Below, in pieces: positions 44,299-52,182 of a stretch of DNA of 64,000 bases (position 1 is the stretch's first letter; every line of letters starts with the position of its first letter). The stretch is from Bacillota bacterium. GTDB lineage: Bacteria; Bacillota; Clostridia; Lachnospirales; Lachnospiraceae. The stretch lies in assembly GCA_023421075.1 (NCBI GenBank), contig JAEZUM010000060.1:1-64000 (forward strand). Direction: 5' to 3'. The notes beneath the pieces are model-generated. The model searched no databases. It saw nothing but the letters and a program-made list of their open reading frames with translations, and had not been told where the DNA came from. A program made the translations under genes and the position numbers.

Positions 44299-45078
44299 TT
44301 ATTGCACTGACGGCTTTTCAATATCGCGGAAAGCAAGAAGATAATTAGCTCCTGAGACAATGATGCCTCCTCCGATAAAATTACCGAGTGCTGCGACGGA
44401 CAGATTATAAAAAATCTGAGATAAGCTGATCGAGGCACCACCGAAATATGCAGCAAACAGATAATACATATTTGCAACAACGTGTTCCGTACCGCTTAGA
44501 ACAAATACAGTGATGGCAAGCCAAACAACGACGACCTTACTAATCTCCTCACGGCAACTATAAGCCAGACATACACCGGTGGAAACGATGAAATTACAAA
44601 GAATACCGCTTACCAAAAGCTTTGCAAAGGGCATTTCTACCTTATGTTTTGCTTTCTCAAAGATAAGGCTTAGTGTAGCTTCATTGAAAACACCTGCTGA
44701 GGTTGTCATTAACGCTACAATGATAGCTCCAATCAAATTCGCTATCAGTATTAAAAGAAGTATCTTAAAAATTTTATTTATTTTGGTATGCTTCGTGTAG
44801 ACAGCTAACATTACCATACTATCACTGGTAAATAACTCCGCCTGCATCATAAGAACAGCGATAATTCCTACTGGAAAGACCAGCGCACCAAGAAAATTCC
44901 CGAGTCCGGGATCACTAATACCTGCGGCAAGCTTTAGATATCCAATCGCTCCTACTGCGATATACATGCCTGCCAAAATTCCCTGAACAAGTAGTATGGG
45001 GAAGGTCTTATTTGCTTTATGTCTACTTTGATATAATATGTACTCGGTGAGTGCTTTCGGGCCGGAATAAGTCTTCAT
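44299..45078 (-). CDS. Formate/nitrite transporter family channel
   Basis: This is a 259-aa six-helix FNT protein of the FocA/NirC family, which forms pentameric channels for formate, nitrite or hydrosulfide. LVQGILAGMYIAVGA, the LFTSDSM and FEHVVANMY-like (GTEHVVANMYY) signatures and a C-terminal GNFIGGG loop with NYLLAF are seen. With no pfl or nitrite reductase gene nearby, formate export is the likely role in a fermenter. An Fnr/Crp-like palindrome lies 42 bp upstream of the predicted start of transcription (45158-45181). Confidence 0.92.
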   Translation of the reverse strand: MKTYSGPKALTEYILYQSRHKANKTFPILLVQGILAGMYIAVGAIGYLKLAAGISDPGLGNFLGALVFPVGIIAVLMMQAELFTSDSMVMLAVYTKHTKINKIFKILLLILIANLIGAIIVALMTTSAGVFNEATLSLIFEKAKHKVEMPFAKLLVSGILCNFIVSTGVCLAYSCREEISKVVVVWLAITVFVLSGTEHVVANMYYLFAAYFGGASISLSQIFYNLSVAALGNFIGGGIIVSGANYLLAFRDIEKPSVQ

Positions 45079-45133
45079 CCAATCTATCCTTTCATTCTTC
45101 AGAAAAATAATTCATATTAGCATGGGCCTAGGA

Positions 45134-45181
45134 ATTATATCATAAGCTTTGTTTGTTAAAATGTGATTTGAATCACATTTT
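45134..45181 (-). promoter_or_regulatory. Extended -10 promoter with Fnr/Crp-like site upstream of the FNT gene
   Basis: The palindrome core AAATGTGATT-TG-AATCACATTT (45159-45180, TGTGA-N6-TCACA) extends to 11-bp arms. Its centre is about 42 bp upstream of the +1 set by TGATATAAT (-10 at 45134-45139). There is no good -35, which fits class II activation by a Crp/Fnr-family protein. Confidence 0.7.
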
Positions 45182-45226
45182 TCACTCCGTGAGATCCATG
45201 CTTCGATGGTTTTACGATATTAGGGG

Positions 45227-45266
45227 TATAATTTCGTTCAGAAATTTCGGATATTATTTCGTTCAG
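45227..45266 (+). repeat. 15-bp direct repeats upstream of the GNAT-MerR promoter
   Basis: TATAATTTCGTTCAG (45227-45241) and TATTATTTCGTTCAG (45252-45266) are 14/15 identical with a 25-bp period. They end 4 bp before the -35 box. Confidence 0.7.
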
Positions 45267-45270
45267 GATA

Positions 45271-45301
45271 TTGACATTAAAGTTACTTTAACCTTTATAA
45301 T
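45271..45301 (+). promoter_or_regulatory. MerR-type promoter of the GNAT-MerR operon
   Basis: TTGACA (45271-45276) and TATAAT (45296-45301) are 19 bp apart. The spacer contains a perfect palindrome TTAAAGT-T-ACTTTAA (45277-45291). The operon encodes a MerR regulator, so autoregulation is likely. Confidence 0.8.
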
Positions 45302-45402
45302 ACCGATTAATAGGATATCTAAATTGTATTGAAAGAACCGTCATAGTAGCGGATGTACTAACTATGAAAGGCTTTTATTATATTGGGAAAGGATATGATA
45401 TA

Positions 45403-45912
45403 ATGAGAGCAAAGAATGTAATGCTTAACCAAGAGGTAACCAAAAATGATGCAATTGTCATAATAAATTGGATGGAAAATCATGAGGTTACCAAGTACCT
45501 GAATGAATTATCAAATATTGCATTAGAGATCCGAGAGGCCGTGGATCGTGTTAATATGTCCGTCATGACTCATCTTTTTAACCGTGATGGAAGCTTCTTC
45601 CTGATTCATGATGAAGAACAGCATCCTATTGGCTTTCTCAAGCTGGTGCGCAGAACGCACGAAGCGGAGATGGTGATTGTGATCGGCGATCAGAGAAAAT
45701 GGGGACTCGGCCTTGGCAAACTATCCATACGTCAAGGCTTAAATATCGCCTTCTTTCATTGGAGAATCCCCCGTGTTATTGCAAAGATAAACAAAAACAA
45801 TGTTCGGTCAATGAAAGCCTTTGAGAAAGCAGGATTTACTTATGAAAAGGAATTAACAAATTCTATTTTATACAGCATCACACAAGAGGATTACATCAAA
45901 CGTTTATTATAG
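45403..45912 (+). CDS. GNAT family N-acetyltransferase
   Basis: The 169-aa GNAT protein has the acetyl-CoA loop RKWGLGLGKLSI (about 102-113, the Q/RxxGxG/A position) and the C-terminal NKNNVRSMKAFEKAGF motif. I chose the ATG at 45403 with AAAGG 10 nt upstream; an ATG 13 codons earlier is a weaker choice. It is followed 31 bp later by a MerR regulator, from a shared MerR-type promoter. The acceptor is unknown; a small amine or antibiotic-type compound sensed by the regulator is possible. Confidence 0.83.
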   Translation: MRAKNVMLNQEVTKNDAIVIINWMENHEVTKYLNELSNIALEIREAVDRVNMSVMTHLFNRDGSFFLIHDEEQHPIGFLKLVRRTHEAEMVIVIGDQRKWGLGLGKLSIRQGLNIAFFHWRIPRVIAKINKNNVRSMKAFEKAGFTYEKELTNSILYSITQEDYIKRLL

Positions 45913-45943
45913 TATCCTCGCTAAGAAAGGCAGGGCTATTCGT

Positions 45944-46696
45944 ATGAAAAATACATTTTCTATCGGCGAAATATCCGAGTTATTAAATATACCTAAGTCA
46001 ACGCTTCGTTATTGGGAGAGCGAAGGTCTGATCCAGCGGAAACGGGATGACGATAATAATTACCGTCAATATAGTCCCGGTTCCGTCTATACGATCTCTG
46101 ATTTGGCCCATTACCGATGCCTTAGAATGTCAATTGAGGAGATGAAAAAGCTCCCTAAACTGTCACCTCACGAACTAGAAGCATCCCTTTCAGATCTGAA
46201 TCATAATCTTGATGAGAAGCTGCAGGAGCTATATACCGCTAAGGCTTATATTATGAAAAAGACCGAATACATCAAGGAATTTCATAGATTAAATGAACAA
46301 GAATATTTAAGAGAAATACCCGATTATAATTGTATCTATGATTTTTCCATTGAAGATAATCAAGCCTGGGCAATCTATATTAAGGACCAGTATCAAAGCA
46401 TTCTCCTCTATAATGAACTCCGTGGTTGTGTGGAGACCGGTCTGGCGATTCCAACCAGTGGGAATCACACAAAGCTTTGGGAGAAAGATACCAGTGCTAC
46501 CTATTTCTCATTCATACTAAAGGTACCATACAGCAACCCATCTATTGCTGATTTTCTGCCACATATGGATCAATTAAGCAAACAAGGCTATCATGTTACC
46601 AATCTTTTTGCCAGGTACTTGTTTTCAGCCTGCGACGGACAGTATTACGATTATTACAAGGCCTTTGCCGAAATACGCAACGAAGAAATTCACTAG
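45944..46696 (+). CDS. MerR family transcriptional regulator
   Basis: The 250-aa regulator has an N-terminal winged HTH (SIGEISELLNIPKSTLRYWESEGLIQRKRDDDNNYRQY) and a dimerisation coiled coil (about 85-115). The C-terminal half of about 130 residues resembles a GyrI-like/effector-binding domain of BmrR/TipA type, suggesting a drug-like or peptide ligand. Its operon promoter has the 19-bp spacer and palindrome recognised by this family. Confidence 0.9.
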   Translation: MKNTFSIGEISELLNIPKSTLRYWESEGLIQRKRDDDNNYRQYSPGSVYTISDLAHYRCLRMSIEEMKKLPKLSPHELEASLSDLNHNLDEKLQELYTAKAYIMKKTEYIKEFHRLNEQEYLREIPDYNCIYDFSIEDNQAWAIYIKDQYQSILLYNELRGCVETGLAIPTSGNHTKLWEKDTSATYFSFILKVPYSNPSIADFLPHMDQLSKQGYHVTNLFARYLFSACDGQYYDYYKAFAEIRNEEIH

Positions 46697-46733
46697 ACCT
46701 TTCATAAAATCACAGTAATAAGGGGGATCCATT

Positions 46734-47111
46734 ATGTCACAGGACATTTATATTACGCCGGAAGATAAAAATAGAATCATCGCTTTGATCGATAAAGCTG
46801 ATTCAAATCAAAAGGATTATTCTTATATCAAAGCACTCGAGCGAGAAGTGAATCGAGCTAAGATCGTAGCGACAGATGAAATAACATGCAAATTCATAAC
46901 AATGAATTCAAAGGCTGCTCTGTTGGTAGACGGTGTCCCGGAGGAAGTGTCTCTTGTCTATCCGGAGGATATCAATCTTAGGGATAATAAAATTTCTGTA
47001 CTATCGCCCATGGGAACGGCAATCCTCGGATTAATGGAAGGTAGTAGTATTGATTGGAAGATACCGAATGGTTTGGTACATATCCTTGTTGATAAAGTAA
47101 TGAACCAATGA
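46734..47111 (+). CDS. GreA/GreB C-terminal domain protein (Rnk-like)
   Basis: The 125-aa protein lacks the N-terminal coiled coil that inserts into RNA polymerase but keeps the FKBP-like C-terminal domain: VSLVYPEDINLRDNKISVLSPMGTAILGLMEGSSIDWKIP. This matches Rnk, annotated as nucleoside diphosphate kinase regulator, an RNA-polymerase binder. GGGGGAT precedes the ATG. It follows the MerR gene by 37 bp and could be in the same transcript. Confidence 0.82.
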   Translation: MSQDIYITPEDKNRIIALIDKADSNQKDYSYIKALEREVNRAKIVATDEITCKFITMNSKAALLVDGVPEEVSLVYPEDINLRDNKISVLSPMGTAILGLMEGSSIDWKIPNGLVHILVDKVMNQ

Positions 47112-47172
47112 TCTGGATAAGGAGATTCCTTTCTCATTCGGATAATTCTGTCTAATATGAAACAGAATATGA

Positions 47173-47178
47173 TATAAT
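47173..47178 (+). promoter_or_regulatory. -10 element of the exonuclease gene promoter
   Basis: TGATATAAT (TATAAT at 47173-47178) precedes an 88-nt leader that contains a CTTGC-ATC-GCAAG hairpin (47211-47223). No strong -35 is seen. Confidence 0.45.
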
Positions 47179-47272
47179 GTAAGCGTAGTGAGCATAATGC
47201 GAGAATAGTACTTGCATCGCAAGCATGCTTGTGAGTGCGATCGGAGCTGAAGATTCCAAGGGAGCGTAGGAC

Positions 47273-48028
47273 ATGCATTATATTGTATTAGATCTTGAAT
47301 TTAATCAGGAGCCGTCTTCCATAATGACAACGGCTGATAAGATATCTGTCTGCCCTTTTGAAATCATACAAATTGGCGCAATTAAATTAGATGCTGCAAA
47401 AAATGCTGTTACTACCTTTAACAGCTTAATAAAACCATCGATATATGAAAAAATAAATGATTTTGTAGCAGAACTAACCGGCATTACGACACGGATGTTA
47501 ACCGATCAACAGGAATTCCCGAAGATTCTGGAGGATTTTCTTCAATTCATGGGAGATGATTGCATCCTCTGCACCTGGGGTATGACCGATATAAAAGAAA
47601 TATATCGAAATGCGCTCTTCCACTGCTTTGATTTGGATAGGTTACCGGATAAGGTGATTAATCTTCAGCCCTATGCTTCAATTCACTTAAAACAACCCTC
47701 AAAGAAGCTGCTAAATCTTCAAGCCGCGGTAGAAGCTCTTAATATCAATATGTCATATCCGTTTCATAACGCCTTATATGATGCTTACTATACCGCTCAA
47801 ATATTTAAGAAATTATCCGGATCGGAGCTGTCACCGGAACAGTATCACCCGAATTTTAGCAGCCCAAGGACACACCGACCAAAGCAGACGGTTGATTACG
47901 AAGGTCTCTTACAGCAATTTGTCAAGATGTATCGCCGCGAGCTCACGAAGGAAGAACAAAATATGATTGCACTCGCTTATAAAATGGGAAGAACCAGGCA
48001 GTTCGTAACGATTACGGATAAAAATTGA
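47273..48028 (+). CDS. DEDDh 3'-5' exonuclease (KapD/ERI-1-like)
   Basis: The 251-aa nuclease begins YIVLDLEFNQ (motif I, D7/E9), with motif II around TWGMTDIKEIYRN (D near 106) and motif III HNALYDAYYTA (His and Asp near 164-169). It belongs to the ERI-1-like DnaQ group that includes B. subtilis KapD, RNA-trimming rather than replicative exonucleases. The C-terminal tail (RPKQTVDYEGLLQQFVKMYRRELTKEEQ) may bind RNA or partners. Confidence 0.87.
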   Translation: MHYIVLDLEFNQEPSSIMTTADKISVCPFEIIQIGAIKLDAAKNAVTTFNSLIKPSIYEKINDFVAELTGITTRMLTDQQEFPKILEDFLQFMGDDCILCTWGMTDIKEIYRNALFHCFDLDRLPDKVINLQPYASIHLKQPSKKLLNLQAAVEALNINMSYPFHNALYDAYYTAQIFKKLSGSELSPEQYHPNFSSPRTHRPKQTVDYEGLLQQFVKMYRRELTKEEQNMIALAYKMGRTRQFVTITDKN

Positions 48029-48037
48029 ACGGATAAA

Positions 48038-48085
48038 AAAACAGTATCCCTTACCATATATTCACATGGCAAGGGATACTGTTTT
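48038..48085. terminator. Bidirectional terminator
   Basis: AAACAGTATCCCTT with AAGGGATACTGTTTT (with CCAT/ATGG inner pairing) lies between convergent genes, with A and T tracts on each side. Confidence 0.88.
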
Positions 48086-48102
48086 CTATCATTCTCCATT
48101 GA

Positions 48103-48873
48103 TTATAATAAGAGTCGGACTGCTGCAATGGCCGTCATAACAATTACAATATATCGAAAATATTTTTCGTTGATCTTCTTTAAAATGAAAAATCCCAAGA
48201 TAGCCCCGATGGTAATGACCGGTATCATGATTAGAGTGGTTGTCAGAGAATTGATACCGATGTTGTGCCATACTAAGATTTGTAATGGCAATTTGGTAAG
48301 GTTAATGATGAAGAAAAACCATGCGTTGGTACCCATATAATTATTCTTCTTAAATCCTAATGCCAGTAAATAGATGCTGAATATCGGTCCGGCCGCATTG
48401 CCGATCATGGAGGCAAAGCCACTTAATATTCCTACCAGAATATAAAACCAGACATCATTCAAAACCTTGAAATCCTTCCCCTTCTTTTCGGTATAGATCA
48501 GAATTGCCAAGCAGAATAATACGATCAATCCGATTAGGGTCACAAAGGTCTTATCGCTGATCAGGTTACCAATGATTACACCAAGTGCTAATCCAACGAC
48601 TGCCCATGGTAACGGTCTAAAAACATTACGCCATTCAACACTGCGTCGATAATACCAGATCGCGAACAAATCGCCGATCAAAAGCATCGGTAAGAGAATA
48701 CCAGTAGAATCTTTACCGCCAAAGGCTGCCGCAAGGAGTGGTATCGCTAACATTGCTATTCCGCCAATCCCCGTCTTTGAGAAGCCCACAAATAAAGCCG
48801 TAATGATTAATGTAATCCATTGAAGTCCTGTAAAATCAAGCATCTGAAATATACTGTTCATCGAATTGTCCAA
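48103..48873 (-). CDS. TauE/SafE family sulfite exporter-like permease
   Basis: The 256-aa protein has eight hydrophobic helices and the conserved N-terminal GFSKTGIGGIAMLAIPLLAAAFGGKDSTGILLPMLLIGD segment plus GFASMIGNAAGP of the second repeat. Family members export sulfite, sulfoacetate or other organosulfur anions. Monocistronic; substrate unknown. Confidence 0.88.
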   Translation of the reverse strand: MDNSMNSIFQMLDFTGLQWITLIITALFVGFSKTGIGGIAMLAIPLLAAAFGGKDSTGILLPMLLIGDLFAIWYYRRSVEWRNVFRPLPWAVVGLALGVIIGNLISDKTFVTLIGLIVLFCLAILIYTEKKGKDFKVLNDVWFYILVGILSGFASMIGNAAGPIFSIYLLALGFKKNNYMGTNAWFFFIINLTKLPLQILVWHNIGINSLTTTLIMIPVITIGAILGFFILKKINEKYFRYIVIVMTAIAAVRLLL

Positions 48874-48984
48874 ACCTTTCTTATTACCTGCAATTCTGCC
48901 CTGAGAATACCCTTACTCACTTTCGATACAGGCTCTACTCTGTCGTATTTTATATAATCTGTAACAAACATAAATATTTCTCAA

Positions 48985-49437
48985 TTATCTCTTACGAAAA
49001 AGTCCAAGATAATCTGAATAACCTTCCTTCTCCATGCTCTCCAAGGGAATGAATTTTAAGGAGGCACTATTAATGCAATACCTCAGACCACCCAGCTCCT
49101 GCGGTCCGTCCGGAAAGACATGTCCCAGGTGTGCGTCTCCCGTCTTACTTCTTACTTCGGTTCTTATCATTCCATGGCTAAAATCTCTGATCTGCTTAAT
49201 GGCGGCATCATCAATCGGTCTTGCAAAACTGGGCCAGCCGCAGCCAGACTCAAACTTCTGTGTAGACATAAAGAGAGGTTCTCCGGTCGTAATATCCACA
49301 TAAATACCTTCTCGGAATTCATTGCAGTATTCATTTTGAAACGGCGGTTCCGTAGCATTATTCTGAGTCACTTCATATTGCAGCTTCGACAAACTTCGTT
49401 CCAGCTCTTCCTTTGTCTTTTTATGAAAAGTCCTCAA
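48985..49437 (-). CDS. msrB: Peptide-methionine (R)-S-oxide reductase
   Basis: The 150-aa enzyme reduces methionine-R-sulfoxide in proteins. It has FESGCGWPSFARPI, GDAHLGHVFPDGP and the catalytic Cys in LRYCINSASL. The start is TTG at 49437 with AAGGAG 10 nt upstream. The four zinc cysteines of some MsrB forms are absent. No msrA is adjacent. The promoter (TTGACA 49520-49525, TAATGT 49497-49502, spacer 17) is followed by the palindrome TTGTATACAA, also found at trxA, which supplies its reductant. Confidence 0.95.
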   Translation of the reverse strand: MRTFHKKTKEELERSLSKLQYEVTQNNATEPPFQNEYCNEFREGIYVDITTGEPLFMSTQKFESGCGWPSFARPIDDAAIKQIRDFSHGMIRTEVRSKTGDAHLGHVFPDGPQELGGLRYCINSASLKFIPLESMEKEGYSDYLGLFRKR

Positions 49438-49470
49438 GCACTGATCACTCCTTTTTATATTCGCAAACGA

Positions 49471-49480
49471 TTGTATACAA
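49471..49480. promoter_or_regulatory. Palindrome TTGTATACAA at the msrB promoter
   Basis: It lies about 10-20 bp downstream of the predicted msrB transcription start. The 12-mer ATTGTATACAAT is fully palindromic here. The identical 10-mer occurs at the trxA promoter. Confidence 0.55.
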
Positions 49481-49619
49481 TTAATATAACACCTTTACAT
49501 TAACTTTTATCTGCGCATTTGTCAAGCGGTATCCTATGTATTAAACACCATAAATAGATCAGGATACAATGGATTAAGTTATAATCGTGATGAATTATTT
49601 CCTCATTCCAACTTAAAAA

Positions 49620-49696
49620 TAGCTCCGTATCGCAGATGAAGTTCCGGGTTGGATATCATTCTTCCAAACCGGGAACTCACCTGTTATACGGAGCTA
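49620..49696 (-). terminator. Nested-stem terminator of the SIMPL gene
   Basis: The outer stem TAGCTCCGTAT (49620-49630) / ATACGGAGCTA (49686-49696) encloses a second stem (AGTTCCGGGTTGG / CCAAACCGGGAACT). On the minus strand TTTTTAAG follows. Confidence 0.85.
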
Positions 49697-49736
49697 CCAT
49701 TTTTCCTTTTATTTTAACCTTCTACATCATTATTTT

Positions 49737-50483
49737 TCACTGTTTAATCTTAAAGGTACAATGAACGACTGCGGTAATCTCCTTTTCCAAAGAAGTGGTA
49801 TCACTAATACCATAATCAGAGATTTCATTGGAATAGAGAGGAGTAATCTGCATGACACCCATATCTGCATAGGTTAGACTGCCAAGCTTACTTCCTGCAT
49901 TCTCAGCTATCATTTGTGCACGCTTGGTTGCATCCTTGGTCGCTGCTGCAAGCATCTCCACCTTAAGATCTGCCAGCTTTGTATAGAGATACTGTGGTTC
50001 ATAGGACTGGAACTGTACTCCGTCATTCAGAAGCTCGGTCGCACTTCTGGAAAGCTCCGTCACCTTGTCAATCTCTCCGGACCTTATATTCACCGTCTGA
50101 CTGAGGTCATAATAATCAATCTCATTCGTGTATACCCCATAATCATTAAAAACATAGACTATATTCGTAGAGATCGCCGAGAATACTATGTCAGCTTCTG
50201 TGATTCCCTTATCAATCAAATATTTTTTAACCTTATCCCTGCTTGCTTCCAGTTCGGAGTATGCATCCTTTAACACCTTGGATTGAGTGTGGAAATACCC
50301 GGTCCATACGATCAGATCAGAGGTAATCTGCTGTTTTGCTGATCCGGTCACAACTATACTGGTTCTTGCACTTTTCACCTCAATTAGTCCGTTAACTCCA
50401 ATCATAGCTGCTGCAATCAATCCACCCGTCAGAATTAGAGCAACTATAATATTGCCGATGGTTCTATGCTTGTTCTCATTCAT
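49737..50483 (-). CDS. SIMPL domain (DUF541) protein, membrane-anchored
   Basis: The 248-aa protein has one N-terminal TM helix (about 10-32) and an extracytoplasmic SIMPL/DUF541 domain (about 40-245), with ATKDATKRAQMIAENAGSKLG characteristic of the family (BP26/OMP28-type). Members form oligomers outside the membrane; function is poorly defined. Monocistronic with its own terminator. Confidence 0.85.
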   Translation of the reverse strand: MNENKHRTIGNIIVALILTGGLIAAAMIGVNGLIEVKSARTSIVVTGSAKQQITSDLIVWTGYFHTQSKVLKDAYSELEASRDKVKKYLIDKGITEADIVFSAISTNIVYVFNDYGVYTNEIDYYDLSQTVNIRSGEIDKVTELSRSATELLNDGVQFQSYEPQYLYTKLADLKVEMLAAATKDATKRAQMIAENAGSKLGSLTYADMGVMQITPLYSNEISDYGISDTTSLEKEITAVVHCTFKIKQ

Positions 50484-50635
50484 TCCTTTTCCCCCTATAC
50501 ACCTTATTTACCGAAGAAACTTAAGTCTCCTTCAATATATGAATTGTTTTAAGGTATATTACAACGAAATCCTTAAATATTCCTTAATTATTCTTTATTT
50601 TACTAGTCCTGACAGAATTAATCAAGTACTACACC

Positions 50636-51382
50636 TTAAATTTTATTCTTATTTCTCATCGTAGTAAGGATTTGAAGCATCTGTGCAGCATCCTCTTGTG
50701 CCATGGTGAGTGCAGTGATATAGCGATCCGCGGCACACACAATATCCTCTTCTTCACCTGGAGTATTAATTGCATCCAGGATATTTCCGTCTCCTTGATC
50801 CAATTGATTCAGCATTCGTAGAATTGACATCATAGAATAATGCGCATTACGCAGAGTACGGATGATTTTAAGGCGGTTCATTTCTTTTCCGTAGAATTTT
50901 TTATGTCCGTTCTGTTCTCTTGGAACCTGTATTAAACCATTTCTCTCCCAATCTCGTAGTACATCCACTGTAATACCAAGCTGCCGGGCTGCCTCTGATC
51001 TGCCTTTCCATTGAATTCCCTCTTCCGGCGTATTACGATCCTCCAGAATATTCTGAGTGATTCGGATGGCTTCCTCCGCTCCTGCTGCTTCCTCCTTCAG
51101 ATGCTCAAGATACTGTTCCGTATCCTGATATGCCTGGAGGATATTACCACCGGCTGCAGTTTTTACAATATGAAATACCTCTTGCCTAAGTTTATTGCTG
51201 ATAATCTCAGCCCGGAAGGCTACGCGCAATAATACGAGCTGGTCTATATGACTATCCTGAAAAATACGATATCCACTCTCTGTCCGTGGGATTACCGGCA
51301 GTAAACCCATTTCCTCATAAAATCGAATGGTATTCGGATGAACTCCGATGATCTTTGCTACTTGAGCCGTCTTATAACTCAT
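50636..51382 (-). CDS. Regulator with two MerR-type DNA-binding domains
   Basis: In this 248-aa protein, residues 5-75 form a MerR winged HTH (AQVAKIIGVHPNTIRFYEEMGLLPVIPRTESGYRIF). After a helical stretch (76-120), residues about 125-195 form a second one (EAARQLGITVDVLRDWERNGLIQVPREQNGHKKFY). The helical tail is short and no effector domain is seen. Two DNA-binding domains in one chain are uncommon. It lies 11 bp downstream of an MBL-fold hydrolase and is probably co-transcribed with it. Confidence 0.85.
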   Translation of the reverse strand: MSYKTAQVAKIIGVHPNTIRFYEEMGLLPVIPRTESGYRIFQDSHIDQLVLLRVAFRAEIISNKLRQEVFHIVKTAAGGNILQAYQDTEQYLEHLKEEAAGAEEAIRITQNILEDRNTPEEGIQWKGRSEAARQLGITVDVLRDWERNGLIQVPREQNGHKKFYGKEMNRLKIIRTLRNAHYSMMSILRMLNQLDQGDGNILDAINTPGEEEDIVCAADRYITALTMAQEDAAQMLQILTTMRNKNKI

Positions 51383-51393
51383 ATCGATCTCCC

Positions 51394-52125
51394 TTAAATG
51401 TCCCAGGACTGTCCAGGATACTGAACTTCGATGACATCAGCTCCGTTGAAATTCAAGCTTCTTTCCAGCTTGAATTGTTGAATGATCTCCGGCTTCCCCC
51501 AAAAATGCATCGGGTAAACCCTTCCTAACTTTGCTGTATTCAAGAGCTTCTCCAATCCCAGATAATACCATTCTTCCTGTCTGGGATCCAGCGGAGCAAA
51601 TGCAATATCGATCCATTTTCCTTCAAGAAGTTTCATCTGGGCATTGAATTTCGCCGTCATGTCATTGTTACTCTGCTTCGTTTCTTCCTTCCATACCCAG
51701 TGGTTAAGATCTCCGGCATGATAGATTGTCTTACCCTCATAATGCAATAAAAATGCAACGCCGCAATCCGTTGATTTAAGAGTGTCCAGCCTAATACTAT
51801 CTTCCTGTGTAACCTGTATATTATATTCCTTGTAAGGCTTTACCGAGATAATTTGATCCAAAACATCTTCACTGACTCCATATTTCTCCACATTCGCTTT
51901 CCCGACTCTGATATCAGAAGAGAGAATAAATTGAGTCTTCGGATATTGCTCCGCCAGCCGGAAAATAATCGGATTAAAATGATCTCCGTGCTTATGGCTT
52001 GCAAAAACAAATAGTTTTTTCGACGGTTCTAAGGCAGGAATATCACCGGTATAGTAATCAAACATCCAATAACATTTGTCCCACTCTATCAGGAATCCAC
52101 TATGACCAATATAAGTAATCTTCAT
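51394..52125 (-). CDS. MBL-fold metal-dependent hydrolase
   Basis: The 243-aa protein begins MKITYIGHSGFLIEWD and carries the metal motif SHKHGDHFNP (about 47-56, HxHxDH), HAGDLNH (about 135-141) and YPMHFWG with a late His. This is the UlaG/RomA-like branch, phosphodiesterase or lactonase type. It leads a two-gene operon with the tandem-MerR regulator. Confidence 0.87.
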   Translation of the reverse strand: MKITYIGHSGFLIEWDKCYWMFDYYTGDIPALEPSKKLFVFASHKHGDHFNPIIFRLAEQYPKTQFILSSDIRVGKANVEKYGVSEDVLDQIISVKPYKEYNIQVTQEDSIRLDTLKSTDCGVAFLLHYEGKTIYHAGDLNHWVWKEETKQSNNDMTAKFNAQMKLLEGKWIDIAFAPLDPRQEEWYYLGLEKLLNTAKLGRVYPMHFWGKPEIIQQFKLERSLNFNGADVIEVQYPGQSWDI

Positions 52126-52182
52126 ATGTCATCTCACTTTCTTAGCTTTATATAAGATCTTTTCCGCTCCTCATCTTCCGAA

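Noticed and set aside
44187..44480. 97-codon minus-strand frame overlapping the end of the formate/nitrite channel gene
   Set aside because: It lies mostly inside that gene in another frame and runs through its terminator.
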